Assembly: GCA_026224825.1 (NCBI GenBank)
Contig: JAMFRO010000101.1
Location: 1-39,863 of the forward strand
Direction of reading: 5' to 3'
Origin: a bacterium
Lineage (GTDB): Bacteria > Pseudomonadota > Alphaproteobacteria > Acetobacterales > Acetobacteraceae
Length of the DNA stretch: 39,863 bases
Shown: positions 1-8,454 of the stretch, in pieces
Numbering within the stretch: position 1 is the stretch's first letter
Layout of the letters: every line of letters begins with the position of its first letter
Notes under the pieces: model-generated
Told to the model about the DNA's origin: nothing
What the model saw: the letters and a program-made list of their open reading frames with translations, nothing else
Database searches by the model: none
Translations under genes and position numbers: made by a program

Positions 1-60
1 ACGGGATCGGTGTGCAACGGCGGGTGGGTTAGGTATGGTTCGGGGGGTGTTAGAGAAAAA

Positions 61-248
61 GGCCAGGGCTCTGCCCTGGACCCGCCAAGGGCCGAAGGGC
101 CCTTGGATCCCACCCGGGTCTTGGAAAGGGATGCCCTCGAGATCACGTAGTTGGATAGCCCGTGCAGGGCATCCCTTTCCAAGACCCGAAGTAGTGGGGG
201 CCTGGGGCCTCAGGCCCCAGCGGGGTCCAGGGGCAGAGCCCCTGGCCT
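61..248. repeat. Composite nested palindromic repeat (REP-like), full-length copy
   Basis: A 188-base element made of stacked stem-loops. The outer arms at 61-84 and about 224-247 are inverted copies of each other built on GGCCAGGGCTCTGCCCTGG. Inside are a 9-bp stem (85-93/98-106), a perfect 22-bp inverted repeat (116-137/166-187) around a 28-base spacer, and a 9-bp stem (202-210/212-220). It lies just after the 3' end of the minus-strand cpaE-like gene, so it may end transcription. The same core recurs at 15368-15402, 37069-37106 and 39719-39753. No protein-coding signal is convincing in bases 1-269; the open frame across it is a by-product of the GC-rich repeat. Confidence 0.85.
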
Positions 249-269
249 TTTCCGTGAAACACCCCAAAC

Positions 270-1523
270 CTAAGCCGCAGCGGCAGTGGTGCTGGCTCCG
301 AGTGCTGTGGCCAGTGTGGCGATGCCGGTGCGGAAGGGGCCGCGCAGGGCGGCGGCTTGGTTGCCGAGCTGGCTGGCGCGGGGGACGATGCGGGGCAGGT
401 CGGGGAGTACGGCGTCGAAGCGCAGGCCCATGGTTTGTTCCATGTAGCTTTGGGAGAGGCCGCCGGGTGCGCCGGCTTTGTTGAGCACCAGGAGCACGCG
501 GGTGGCTTGGTTGGAGCCGCCTTGCAGGGTCATCAGCCGGCTGAGGTTGCGGATGGAGATCATGCTGGGGTCCATGATGACGATGCGTTGCTGGGCGTTG
601 AACAGCAGCTCGCGGGTGAAGGGTTCCAGCCTGGCCCCGGCATCGGCGACGACGTAGTTATAGCGGCTGCGCAGGGCCTGGAGGAAGGTGGCGGCACTTT
701 CCGGGGTGAAATCCACCTGCCGGTCGAGGCCTTCGAGGCCGGCCAGCACGTGCAGCCGGTCGCCGGCCTCGATCATGGAGCGTTCGATGAGCAGTTGGTC
801 CACGCGTTCGGGCATTTCCAGCGCCTGGGACAGGCCGTTGGTGGAAGGGATGTCGAGGTTGAGCGACACGGTGCCGGTGCTGAGGGCGCCGTCCAGCAGC
901 AGGGTATGGCGGTGCAGCTCGTGTGAGAGGTACCAGGCGAGGTTGGCGGCGATGGTGCTGGTACCGACCCCGCCGCGTGTGCCGGCGATGGCCAGGCTGC
1001 GGCCGCCGCGCAAGCTCGCGCTGCTGTCCACCACGTTGGAGATGACGGGCAGGAAGTGTTGCTCGATGGCGGCGCGGGTGAGCGGTTTGGGCAGGTAATC
1101 CTTAATGCCCATGCCTTTGGTGACGGTGCGGTAGAAATTGAGGTTCTGGTTATCGCCGATGGTGAGCATCACCGTGCCTTGTTCCACCACCTCGGCCAGT
1201 TCCATGATGGCGTTGAGCGGCTGGTCTTCGCCGGTCAGGTCGATCAGCACGATCTCGGGCGTGGTCATGGCGGCGAGGATGGTGAGGGCGTTGCGGAAAT
1301 CGACCACATGCACCTGGTTGGTGTTGGGCAGATGGCCGGCCAAAGCTTCATGCAGCAGGGTGGCGCTGGCTTCATCGCGCGCGAAGCCGATGAATTTGTC
1401 GCGTTTGACGGGCGTGCGCGTGACTTGCGTGCCGGGGCGGATCAGGCTGGAGCTATAGGGTTCCGGCGCCGGGAGGCTGGGGGGTTCGGGGCGAAGGCTA
1501 CGTTCGAGCGTGCTGTCCGGCAT
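270..1523 (-). CDS. cpaE: CpaE/TadZ-like pilus assembly ATPase (MinD/ParA family)
   Basis: 417 residues. The N-terminal third (about 40-160) resembles a response-regulator receiver fold, with a possible Asp near residue 95 in LIDLTGED. The C-terminal part (about 175-400) is a MinD/ParA-type ATPase. Its P-loop, GTRGGVGTSTIAANLAW (about 181-197), has Thr where the usual Walker lysine would be, a change I recall as common in CpaE/TadZ. Members help localise Flp/Tad pilus machinery at the cell pole. In tad clusters cpaF usually follows, but here the gene is followed by a palindromic repeat, and no other pilus gene is in view. Divergent from truB across about 180 bases. The family is clear; the pilus role is inferred. 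Confidence 0.82.
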   Translation of the reverse strand: MPDSTLERSLRPEPPSLPAPEPYSSSLIRPGTQVTRTPVKRDKFIGFARDEASATLLHEALAGHLPNTNQVHVVDFRNALTILAAMTTPEIVLIDLTGEDQPLNAIMELAEVVEQGTVMLTIGDNQNLNFYRTVTKGMGIKDYLPKPLTRAAIEQHFLPVISNVVDSSASLRGGRSLAIAGTRGGVGTSTIAANLAWYLSHELHRHTLLLDGALSTGTVSLNLDIPSTNGLSQALEMPERVDQLLIERSMIEAGDRLHVLAGLEGLDRQVDFTPESAATFLQALRSRYNYVVADAGARLEPFTRELLFNAQQRIVIMDPSMISIRNLSRLMTLQGGSNQATRVLLVLNKAGAPGGLSQSYMEQTMGLRFDAVLPDLPRIVPRASQLGNQAAALRGPFRTGIATLATALGASTTAAAA

Positions 1524-1705
1524 GGGGGCGTCCTAGGCTACGAGAGAAACAACGCCGGACTGTTTCCTGGCCCCCCTATTTCACCAGACAAAGGTTGATG
1601 CCCCGTTAGCAATTGCGGGTGCATTGCAGATATTTTTGCGTGGTTCTTTCCTCGCGCCCCGTGCTGGCCTATCAGCGCGGCTCACTCGGATTCTTAAGGT
1701 ACACC

Positions 1706-2629
1706 ATGGTTCGGCAGAAAAAAGGCCGCAAAATCGACGGCTGGCTCATCCTCGACAAGCCGGCAGGCATCACCAGCACCCAGGCGGTGAACAAGGTAAA
1801 GCGCGCTTTGGATGCGCAGAAGGCAGGCCATGGCGGCACGCTGGACCCGCTGGCGACCGGGCTGCTGCCCATAGCCCTGGGGGCGGCCACCAAAACAGTG
1901 CCTTATGTGATGGACAGCACCAAAATCTACCATTTCACCATCCGCTTCGGCGAGGCGCGGGATACCGATGACGCCGAGGGTGCGGTGGTGGCGACCTCCG
2001 ATGCGCGGCCCACGGATGATGAGATCCGCGCCGGTTTGCCCGCTTTCATAGGCAATATCATGCAAGTCCCGCCGTCCTTCTCGGCCATTAAAGTGGAGGG
2101 CGAGCGCGCCTACGACCTGGCCCGCGCCGGCGCCCCACCCGAGCTGCCGCCCCGCCCGGCCCAGGTGGACCGGTTCGAGCTGATCGGCCGGCCGGACGCC
2201 GATACCGCCGAATTCGAAGTGCAGTCCGGCAAGGGTGTGTACATGCGCGCCCTGGCCCGCGACCTCAGCCGCGCCTGCGGCACCGTGGGGCATATCGTGG
2301 TGCTGCGCCGCCTGCGCGTGGGGCCGTTCCTGGAAAACATGGCGGTAACGCTGGACAAATTTGTCGATCCGGAGCATACGCCCGCCACTCTCGCTGAATT
2401 CGTGCGACCGCTCTCGACCGCGCTGGACGACATCCCGGCTCTGGCCCTGAACGCCGCCGAATTTCATGCCCTTTCACAAGGCCAGGCCATCAGCCTGGTC
2501 GACCTGATGGGGCGGATCCCCGAGGCAGCCAATCCCGATGAGGGGCTGGTGCGCATCGTGGCGGCAGGGGGCGTTAAAGCTCTGGCCCGACTCTCTGACG
2601 GGTGGCTGAAGCCGGAACGCTTGTTCTAA
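1706..2629 (+). CDS. truB: tRNA pseudouridine(55) synthase TruB
   Basis: 307 residues. Converts U55 of tRNA to pseudouridine in the T-loop. The N-terminus GWLILDKPAGITSTQ and the catalytic motif HGGTLDPLATGLLP, which holds the nucleophilic Asp, are typical. The frame is open back to a TTG at 1613, but the ATG at 1706 is preferred: AAGGT lies just upstream and the family pattern begins immediately after MVRQKKGRK. The extra upstream residues have no family character. rpsO follows 24 bases later, the usual truB-rpsO pairing. The C-terminal part after about residue 240 is the variable TruB tail. Confidence 0.95.
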   Translation: MVRQKKGRKIDGWLILDKPAGITSTQAVNKVKRALDAQKAGHGGTLDPLATGLLPIALGAATKTVPYVMDSTKIYHFTIRFGEARDTDDAEGAVVATSDARPTDDEIRAGLPAFIGNIMQVPPSFSAIKVEGERAYDLARAGAPPELPPRPAQVDRFELIGRPDADTAEFEVQSGKGVYMRALARDLSRACGTVGHIVVLRRLRVGPFLENMAVTLDKFVDPEHTPATLAEFVRPLSTALDDIPALALNAAEFHALSQGQAISLVDLMGRIPEAANPDEGLVRIVAAGGVKALARLSDGWLKPERLF

Positions 2630-2653
2630 CCGCTGTTTTGAAGGGATATCCCG

Positions 2654-2923
2654 ATGTCGATTACGCCAGAGCGCACAACCGCGCTCGTCGCCGAATATGC
2701 CACCAGCCCGAATGACACGGGCAGCCCGGAAGTCCAGGTTGCCCTGCTCACCGAGCGCATCGTCAACCTCACCGAACATTTTAAGTCCCACGCGAAGGAT
2801 TTCCACTCGCGCCGCGGCCTGTTGATGCTCGTGAGCCAGCGCCGCTCGCTGCTGGATTACCTGAAGCGCAAGAACGTGCAGCGTTACCAGACGCTGATTG
2901 GGCGTTTGAACCTGCGCAAGTAG
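2654..2923 (+). CDS. rpsO: 30S ribosomal protein S15
   Basis: 89 residues, the standard S15 length. The typical core is present: [16 protein letters not shown], then [20 protein letters not shown] and a C-terminal [14 protein letters not shown]15 binds 16S rRNA in the small-subunit platform. The ribosome-binding site is GAAGGG about 9 bases before the ATG. It is co-transcribed with truB and followed at once by a strong terminator. In many bacteria pnp comes next, but here the next gene is an unrelated AT-rich gene on the other strand. Confidence 0.97.
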   Translation: MSITPERTTALVAEYATSPNDTGSPEVQVALLTERIVNLTEHFKSHAKDFHSRRGLLMLVSQRRSLLDYLKRKNVQRYQTLIGRLNLRK

Positions 2924-2925
2924 TA

Positions 2926-2953
2926 AAACGGGGCCGGAAGGCCCCGTTTTTAT
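2926..2953 (+). terminator. Rho-independent terminator after rpsO
   Basis: A 10-bp perfect stem (2926-2935 with 2940-2949) with a GGAA loop, ending in a run of T. It starts two bases after the rpsO stop codon. The A-rich left arm could let it work in reverse for the convergent gene at 3017-4240 as well. Confidence 0.9.
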
Positions 2954-3016
2954 GACATGACGTTGCGTGAATTCTTCTGCGTGGATACCACCCTATGGTG
3001 GCCTATTTAGATATCC

Positions 3017-4240
3017 TCATTCGGACGGAAGCCAGCCTTCCTGACCTGGTGTAATAGTCATGCTGCCGGTGCCAGCTTTATGAGGCCACCCTTTATTCAT
3101 TCGGTGAATTCGCACGTCAAATTGTGCAAGGTTAATGTATGTCGAATTGTTTGCGAAATTAGGCATGCATGCGATTTTTGGTGAAAAGTGAGCGGTGTAA
3201 AACGGGATATCCTTAAAGTTATCCGGAAACATGAAATTGTTTATGTTAACAATTGGAAGTTCTTTTACTTCCTTTGGCGTGAGAATGCCGGTCGTAGAGT
3301 CTAGATGACCATGTACGATTTGAGGTTTGAACGTTGGCGCAGGAGGCGACCAGGAAACAATATCTTCTTTTGTAACTTCAAAAACGACATAATCATTTAC
3401 AATTATGCTTAGTTTTTCAAACAAATGAGCTGCTAGAGGGGAGGCTTTGATCAAAACGAGAGCGTTGTCGACATTTTTTACTGCTGAAAAAGGTGAAGCC
3501 ATAATGGCTCCGGCTTCAAGCCGATTTAATTTCTCAATTCTAAAAACGAGAAAATTGTCAATTATGGTTGGCTGGTCTTCCTGTTTTGATTGTGAAGGGA
3601 AAGTCCAGACTTCACATCTCATGCCTTGTTCATAGATCTTTTCGTTCCCGGGTATCTTTGTCCATTCATGTTTGTCGGGTCTAGCACCAAAAAGAAGGGT
3701 AGGAGCTTTGTTAGGGCCTCTGTCCGTCATTTGAACAACGAACGCAAGTTTGTTGAGATCATCACCGGTTACTGGAGAGGAGAGAGTCAATACCGCGTAA
3801 ATGCCGGTCACTGGCTGGCTAAGAGTTGAGAGAAATTGGTCTTGAACGCGCGATTTGCCTGCTATCGCGGATGCGATTTCATCGGCACTGGGGATTTTTT
3901 GAGTTTCCGGAGGAGGTATTGACGTGCTTGCCGTACCTTTTGGCTTTTGGGTAATCAATGATACTGGGGGGTGTTCCACCAAAAGTACAACGCCATAAGC
4001 TGTAATTGCGACACCTAGTATTATAACTAATATTGCAATCATATTTGGCACCCGATGCTTTATGACTTTAGGCGGAGCTACTAACCAAACGCCGAATATA
4101 CTCAAAATTTCTGCGACAACTATCGCTCCTCCGCTAAAAAAGGGAGGGATCGTATGCCACCGATATGGCGCGATAATCCCAAATAGCGTAGCCGCAAATG
4201 CAATTATGAAGAGCGCTCGACTTTCCCTGTTGGAATCCAT
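3017..4240 (-). CDS. Orphan membrane protein of unknown function, AT-rich
   Basis: 407 residues; I do not recognise the family. The N-terminal 90 residues hold three likely membrane segments (about 8-27, 34-55 and 66-88). A Pro/Thr/Ser-rich linker (about 90-115) follows, then a roughly 290-residue domain with no motif I can name. Base composition is clearly lower in GC than every neighbour, with many AAT, ATT and TTT codons, which suggests recent acquisition. The start is the first ATG; a GAGGA sequence lies about 12 bases upstream, rather far. Upstream bases 4241-4381 are also AT-rich and contain a small inverted repeat, ATTTCG-TAC-CGAAAT, at 4323-4337. An N-terminal membrane anchor with a large soluble domain also occurs in phage-defence effectors, but nothing here proves that role. 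Confidence 0.75.
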   Translation of the reverse strand: MDSNRESRALFIIAFAATLFGIIAPYRWHTIPPFFSGGAIVVAEILSIFGVWLVAPPKVIKHRVPNMIAILVIILGVAITAYGVVLLVEHPPVSLITQKPKGTASTSIPPPETQKIPSADEIASAIAGKSRVQDQFLSTLSQPVTGIYAVLTLSSPVTGDDLNKLAFVVQMTDRGPNKAPTLLFGARPDKHEWTKIPGNEKIYEQGMRCEVWTFPSQSKQEDQPTIIDNFLVFRIEKLNRLEAGAIMASPFSAVKNVDNALVLIKASPLAAHLFEKLSIIVNDYVVFEVTKEDIVSWSPPAPTFKPQIVHGHLDSTTGILTPKEVKELPIVNINNFMFPDNFKDIPFYTAHFSPKIACMPNFANNSTYINLAQFDVRIHRMNKGWPHKAGTGSMTITPGQEGWLPSE

Positions 4241-4381
4241 AGTCAGATGTATATCCTCAAGTGAAAGTGTCTCTGATATCTAATATCGCCCCGACAATGT
4301 TGGCTCAATTGCCATGATACACATTTCGTACCGAAATTTAGTGCTGGATTCCGCTTCGCTCCATCCGTCCTGCGTCTATGT

Positions 4382-4894
4382 TCACTCCGGCGCTGAGAGC
4401 ATCGCCACCAGATCCCACGCATCCGCCGGTGCGCCGCCGATGCGGGAGAGGTCGGCGAGGCGCCAGGCGCCGTTTTCCAGGGTGAATTTATAGGCGACGC
4501 CGGTTGCCGTGCCGTCGCTCGTGAAGCGGGCGGCGAGGGTGATGGAGGTGGCATTCTGCTGCAGTACGGAGACCACGGGGGCTTTGCCGTTGAGGTCCCA
4601 GTCCTGGCCGTCGATGATCGGGTCCATGTCGAGATTGCAGACGCCCTGCTCGCGGATTTCGCAGGCTTCGTCCTTGTGGATCAAAGCTTGCAATTGCTTG
4701 GTGGCATGCGGGGCGATGACATCCGTCGCGGCGGGGACTTTGTCCTGATCCTTGTCGTCCAGATAGGGGGCGTAGAATCCTTGCACCAGCGTGATGAGAG
4801 GGGCTGTTGGGGGTGTCGCGGCCCAAACGGGCGTGGCGAAGAACAGGCAGGTCGCGAGGCCGGAGCAGAAAGTTTTTTTGTCACCCCAGCCCAT
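4382..4894 (-). CDS. Small exported protein, DUF3828-like
   Basis: 170 residues from the ATG at 4894. That start has a near-perfect ribosome-binding site, AAGGAGG, which overlaps the end of glpX. The frame stays open further upstream inside glpX, but those residues are not needed. Residues 1-26 form a signal peptide ending in ATPVWA-AT, so the product is probably periplasmic. The mature part has a cluster of acidic residues (LDDKDQDK), two Cys in DEACEIREQGVCN that could form a disulfide, and a C-terminal pattern of the type YKFTLENGAWRLADL. This resembles the DUF3828 (NTF2-like) exported proteins. Function unknown. It is the last gene of the alaC-hom-glpX operon. Confidence 0.75.
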   Translation of the reverse strand: MGWGDKKTFCSGLATCLFFATPVWAATPPTAPLITLVQGFYAPYLDDKDQDKVPAATDVIAPHATKQLQALIHKDEACEIREQGVCNLDMDPIIDGQDWDLNGKAPVVSVLQQNATSITLAARFTSDGTATGVAYKFTLENGAWRLADLSRIGGAPADAWDLVAMLSAPE

Positions 4895-4904
4895 GCGATC
4901 CTCC

Positions 4905-5891
4905 TTAAACGGCAAAGACTTTCTTCGCGAAATTATGATGGCCTTCGATATAGCGCACCGTACCGGATTTGCTGCGCATGACGATGGAGTGGGTGACTGC
5001 CCCATGCCCCACACGCCGCACGCCGTTCAGCATCGGGCCGCTGGTAACACCGGTGGCGGAGAACATCACATTGCCCTTGGCCATTTCCTCGATGGTGTAG
5101 ATGCGGTTGGGGTCGGTGATGCCCATGGTCAGCGCGCGGGCGATTTGCGTGTCGTCCTCGAACAAGAGCTGGCCCTGCATCTGCCCGCCGATGCAGCGCA
5201 GAGCGGCTGCGGCCAGCACGCCTTCGGGCGCGCCGCCGGAGCCGAGATACATGTCCACACCCGTGGTCGGCTGGGAGGCGGCGATAACGCCGGCGACATC
5301 GCCGTCGCCGATCAGCATGATGCGGGCACCGGCCTCGCGGATATAGGCGATTTTATCCGCATGGCGCTCACGGTCGAGCATGCAGATCATCAACTCCTCA
5401 ATCTCAACCCCTTTGGCCAGCGCCAGGTTTTTGAGGTTTTCCTTCACCGAGGCGTTGAGCGAGACCACGCCCTCGGGCAGCCCACCACCGACCGCGATCT
5501 TCTCCATATAGATATCCGGCGCGTGCAAAAAATTGCCGCGCTCGGCCAGCGCCACCGTGGCGATGGAGTTAGCGCCACCTTTCGCGGTGATGGAGGTGCC
5601 CTCCAGCGGGTCCACGGCGATATCCATGGCGGGCCCGCCGCAGCCGACCTTCTCGCCGATATACAGCATCGGCGCTTCGTCCATTTCGCCCTCGCCGATC
5701 ACCACCGTGCCGTCGATGGCCACCGTGTCGAAGGCGACGCGCATGGCTTCCACCGCGGCGCCATCGGCATCGTTTTTCTTGCCGCGGCCAATCCAGCGCG
5801 CGGCGGCGATGGCGGCGGCTTCGGTTACCCGCACAAGCTCCAGAGCGAGATTGCGGTCGGAAACTTCACCGAGGCGGAGCGGCTGGGACAT
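4905..5891 (-). CDS. glpX: Class II fructose-1,6-bisphosphatase GlpX
   Basis: 328 residues, normal length. Hydrolyses fructose 1,6-bisphosphate to fructose 6-phosphate in gluconeogenesis. Metal- and substrate-binding motifs are present: GEGEMDEAPMLYIGE (about 66-80) and DPLEGTS (about 94-100). The N-terminus RNLALELVRVTEAAAIAAARW is typical. AAGGA lies about 9 bases before the ATG. It follows hom by 12 bases, consistent with one transcript; alaC-hom-glpX is a familiar alphaproteobacterial order. recJ, which I recall often following, is not here. Confidence 0.95.
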   Translation of the reverse strand: MSQPLRLGEVSDRNLALELVRVTEAAAIAAARWIGRGKKNDADGAAVEAMRVAFDTVAIDGTVVIGEGEMDEAPMLYIGEKVGCGGPAMDIAVDPLEGTSITAKGGANSIATVALAERGNFLHAPDIYMEKIAVGGGLPEGVVSLNASVKENLKNLALAKGVEIEELMICMLDRERHADKIAYIREAGARIMLIGDGDVAGVIAASQPTTGVDMYLGSGGAPEGVLAAAALRCIGGQMQGQLLFEDDTQIARALTMGITDPNRIYTIEEMAKGNVMFSATGVTSGPMLNGVRRVGHGAVTHSIVMRSKSGTVRYIEGHHNFAKKVFAV

Positions 5892-5903
5892 GGGGTGGTA
5901 TCC

Positions 5904-7205
5904 TTAAGGTTCGATGCGGATGAGGGCGGGGGCTTCCAGCACGGAAGGCAGGGTGGCGATGCGCAACAGTGCGGCGCCCACCTCGGCCTCGCTGGTCTCG
6001 TGGGTGACGAGCACGATGGGCACGGCCTCGCCGGGCTTGCGGCCGTGCTGGAGCATGGATTCGAGCGAGATGCCGTGGTCGCGCAATATGGCGGTGACGT
6101 CGGCCAGCACGCCGGGCTGGTCGGTGACCATGAGGCGGATGAAATAGGCGCCTTCATGGGCGGCCATCGGGGTGAGGACGGCGGGCGCCAAAGTGCTGGC
6201 GGCCTGGCCCCAGACCGGGATTTTTATGCCGCGCGCGATGTCGATGAGGTCGGCCACCACCGCACTCGCGGTCGGGCCTTCGCCGGCGCCGCGCCCGCGC
6301 AGGAAAACGGGGCCGGAGAAATCGCCTTCGAGCTGCACGGCGTTGAACACGCCATCCACGCTGGCGAGCGGGCGGCTCAGCGGCACCATGGCGGGGTGGA
6401 CGCGCAGTGAGATTCCCGCTCCCGTGCGCTCAGCGATGCCGAGCAGTTTGATCCGGTAGCCCAGCTCCTGGGCGAAGGAGATGTCGAGGTCCGAGATGCG
6501 GCGGATGCCTTCGATGTGGAGATCCGCGAAGTCGATTTTTACCCCGAAGGCGAGGCCGGCGAGGATGGCGAGTTTATGGGCGGCATCGATGCCGTCCACG
6601 TCGAGGCCGGGGTCGGGCTTCTCGGCATAGCCCAGCTCTTGGGCCGCGGCGAGTACGTCGGCGAAATCGCGCCCTTCTTCCCGCATGGTCGTGAGAATGT
6701 AGTTGCAGGTGCCGTTGAGGATGCCGGCGACGCGGCTGATCTGGTTGGCGGCGAGGCCTTCGCGCAGAACTTTGATCACCGGTATCCCGCCGGCCACGGC
6801 GGCTTCATAGGCGATGACCAGCCCGGCTTTTTCCGCCGCAATAGCCAGCGCCGCGCCGTGCATGGCGAGTAGCGCCTTGTTCCCGGTAACGAAGGATTTG
6901 CCGGCCGCAATGGCGGCTTCCGCTAAATCTTTCGCCGGTCCATCCGCCCCGCCGATCAGCTCGACCACCACATCCACATTCGGATCGGCGGCCAGGGCCA
7001 CCGGGTTGTCGTGCCAGTTCAGCCCCTCGACCGAAAACCCGCGATCCCGTGTGCGGTCGCGCGCCGAAACGGCGGTGACGACAATGGGTTGCCCGGCGCG
7101 CGCGGCAATCAGCGCCGCTTGCGCGGCCAGCAGTTTCACCACACCGCCGCCGACGGTGCCCAGACCCGCGATGCCGATGCGCAATGATGAAGCGGGGGGC
7201 GTCAT
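5904..7205 (-). CDS. hom: Homoserine dehydrogenase
   Basis: 433 residues. Reduces aspartate semialdehyde to homoserine for threonine, methionine and isoleucine synthesis. The NAD(P)-binding motif GLGTVGGGV (about 14-22) starts the Rossmann domain. The catalytic domain has GILNGTCNYILTTM and the signature EAKPDPGLDVDGIDAAHK-like region (here AEKPDPGLDVDGIDAAHK). The C-terminal 80 residues form an ACT domain (YFIRLMVTDQPGVLADVTAI), which suggests feedback control by an amino acid such as threonine. The start overlaps the alaC stop by 4 bases (ATGA), indicating translational coupling. Confidence 0.96.
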   Translation of the reverse strand: MTPPASSLRIGIAGLGTVGGGVVKLLAAQAALIAARAGQPIVVTAVSARDRTRDRGFSVEGLNWHDNPVALAADPNVDVVVELIGGADGPAKDLAEAAIAAGKSFVTGNKALLAMHGAALAIAAEKAGLVIAYEAAVAGGIPVIKVLREGLAANQISRVAGILNGTCNYILTTMREEGRDFADVLAAAQELGYAEKPDPGLDVDGIDAAHKLAILAGLAFGVKIDFADLHIEGIRRISDLDISFAQELGYRIKLLGIAERTGAGISLRVHPAMVPLSRPLASVDGVFNAVQLEGDFSGPVFLRGRGAGEGPTASAVVADLIDIARGIKIPVWGQAASTLAPAVLTPMAAHEGAYFIRLMVTDQPGVLADVTAILRDHGISLESMLQHGRKPGEAVPIVLVTHETSEAEVGAALLRIATLPSVLEAPALIRIEP

Positions 7206-8419
7206 TTGCCCTCCTCCGCGAGGTCCGCCGGGGCGGCGTTATCGGTGGCGAGGAAATGCTTGATGTTGCGCAAAGCCTGGCGCAGGCGGTGTGCATTCTC
7301 CACCAGCGCGATGCGTACATGGCCGTCGCCATATTCGCCAAAGCCGATGCCGGGGGCGACCGCCACCTTGGCTTTTTCCATGAGCAGCTTGGAGAATTCC
7401 ACGCTGCCGAGATGCGCATAGCGCTCCGGAATCGGCGCCCAGGCGAACATCGAGCCATTGGGGCTGGGCACGTCCCACCCTGCCTGATGCAGGCCCTTTA
7501 TAAGAACATCGCGGCGCTCGCGGTACAGCAGCCGCATCTCTTCCACGCAATCCTGTGGGCCATTCAACGCCGCGGTGGCCGCGACCTGGATGGGGGTGAA
7601 GGCGCCGTAATCGAGATAGGATTTCATCCGTGTCAGCGCCTTGATGAGGCGCGGGTTGCCGACACCAAACCCCATGCGCCAGCCGGGCATGGAATAGGTT
7701 TTGGACATCGAGGTGAATTCTATCGTGATGTCTTTCGCACCTTCGACCTGCAGTACGGAAGGCGGGGGATTCCCATCGAAATAGATCTCCGCGTACGCAA
7801 GATCCGAGATGATGAAAATCTCGTTCTTCTTGGCCACGGCGACCAGCTCTTTGTAGAAATCGAGATCGGCCATGTAGGCGGTCGGGTTGGACGGGAAATT
7901 CACGATCACGGCGGTCGGCTTGGGCACGGAATGGCGCACGGCCTGGTCGATGGCGCGCAGCATGTCCTCGCCCGGATGCGCCGGGATGGAGCGTACCGAG
8001 GCACCCGCGATGATGAAGCCGAACTGGTGGATCGGATAGGACGGGTTGGGCACCAGAATCGTATCGCCCGGGCTGGTGATGGCGGCGGCGAGGTTGGCCA
8101 GCCCCTCCTTGGAACCGAGTGTGGCGATGACTTCCGTTTCCGGGTTCAGTTTTACGCCAAACCGGCGCTCGTAATACGCCGCCTGGGCGCGGCGCAGGCC
8201 GGGGATGCCCTGGCTGGTGGAATAGCGATGGCTGCGCGGGTCCTGCACCGTCTCCACCAGCTTGGCGACGATATGCGGGGGGGTGGGGCTGTCCGGATTG
8301 CCCATGCCGAGATCAATAATATCCACGTCGGCCGCTCTTGCCTTTGCTTTGGCGGCATTCACCTCGGCAAAGACATAAGGGGGCAGGCGGCGGATACGGT
8401 GAAACTCTTCAGAGGACAT
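7202..8419 (-). CDS. alaC: AlaC-type PLP aminotransferase (fold type I)
   Basis: 405 residues. A class I/II aminotransferase whose best match by eye is the AlaC (glutamate-pyruvate aminotransferase) group, often annotated as LL-diaminopimelate aminotransferase. The PLP lysine is in SMSKTYSMPGWRMGF (about 235-250). Also visible are the substrate-loop region LGMGNPDSPTPPHIV near the N-terminus and NFPSNPTAYMAD before the cofactor Asp/Tyr pair (SDLAYAEIYFDG). Exact substrate cannot be read from sequence. It is coupled to hom by an ATGA overlap. The ribosome-binding site is weak. A lipoprotein gene lies 35 bases upstream on the same strand. Confidence 0.88.
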   Translation of the reverse strand: MSSEEFHRIRRLPPYVFAEVNAAKAKARAADVDIIDLGMGNPDSPTPPHIVAKLVETVQDPRSHRYSTSQGIPGLRRAQAAYYERRFGVKLNPETEVIATLGSKEGLANLAAAITSPGDTILVPNPSYPIHQFGFIIAGASVRSIPAHPGEDMLRAIDQAVRHSVPKPTAVIVNFPSNPTAYMADLDFYKELVAVAKKNEIFIISDLAYAEIYFDGNPPPSVLQVEGAKDITIEFTSMSKTYSMPGWRMGFGVGNPRLIKALTRMKSYLDYGAFTPIQVAATAALNGPQDCVEEMRLLYRERRDVLIKGLHQAGWDVPSPNGSMFAWAPIPERYAHLGSVEFSKLLMEKAKVAVAPGIGFGEYGDGHVRIALVENAHRLRQALRNIKHFLATDNAAPADLAEEGK

Positions 8420-8454
8420 TTTTGCTACTCGGACTCAGGTTGTAGATGACGGGC

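Noticed and set aside
35..484. 149-residue frame over the left palindromic repeat
   Set aside because: Arg/Gly/Trp-rich translation of the repeat itself; it runs into cpaE on the opposite strand.
4791..6410. 539-residue plus-strand frame, rich in His and Gly, across glpX and hom
   Set aside because: Mirror frame of two well-supported genes; the His/Gly/Asp bias is typical of such shadows.
7184..8449. 421-residue plus-strand frame opposite alaC
   Set aside because: Shadow of alaC, with no start signal and no recognisable domain.
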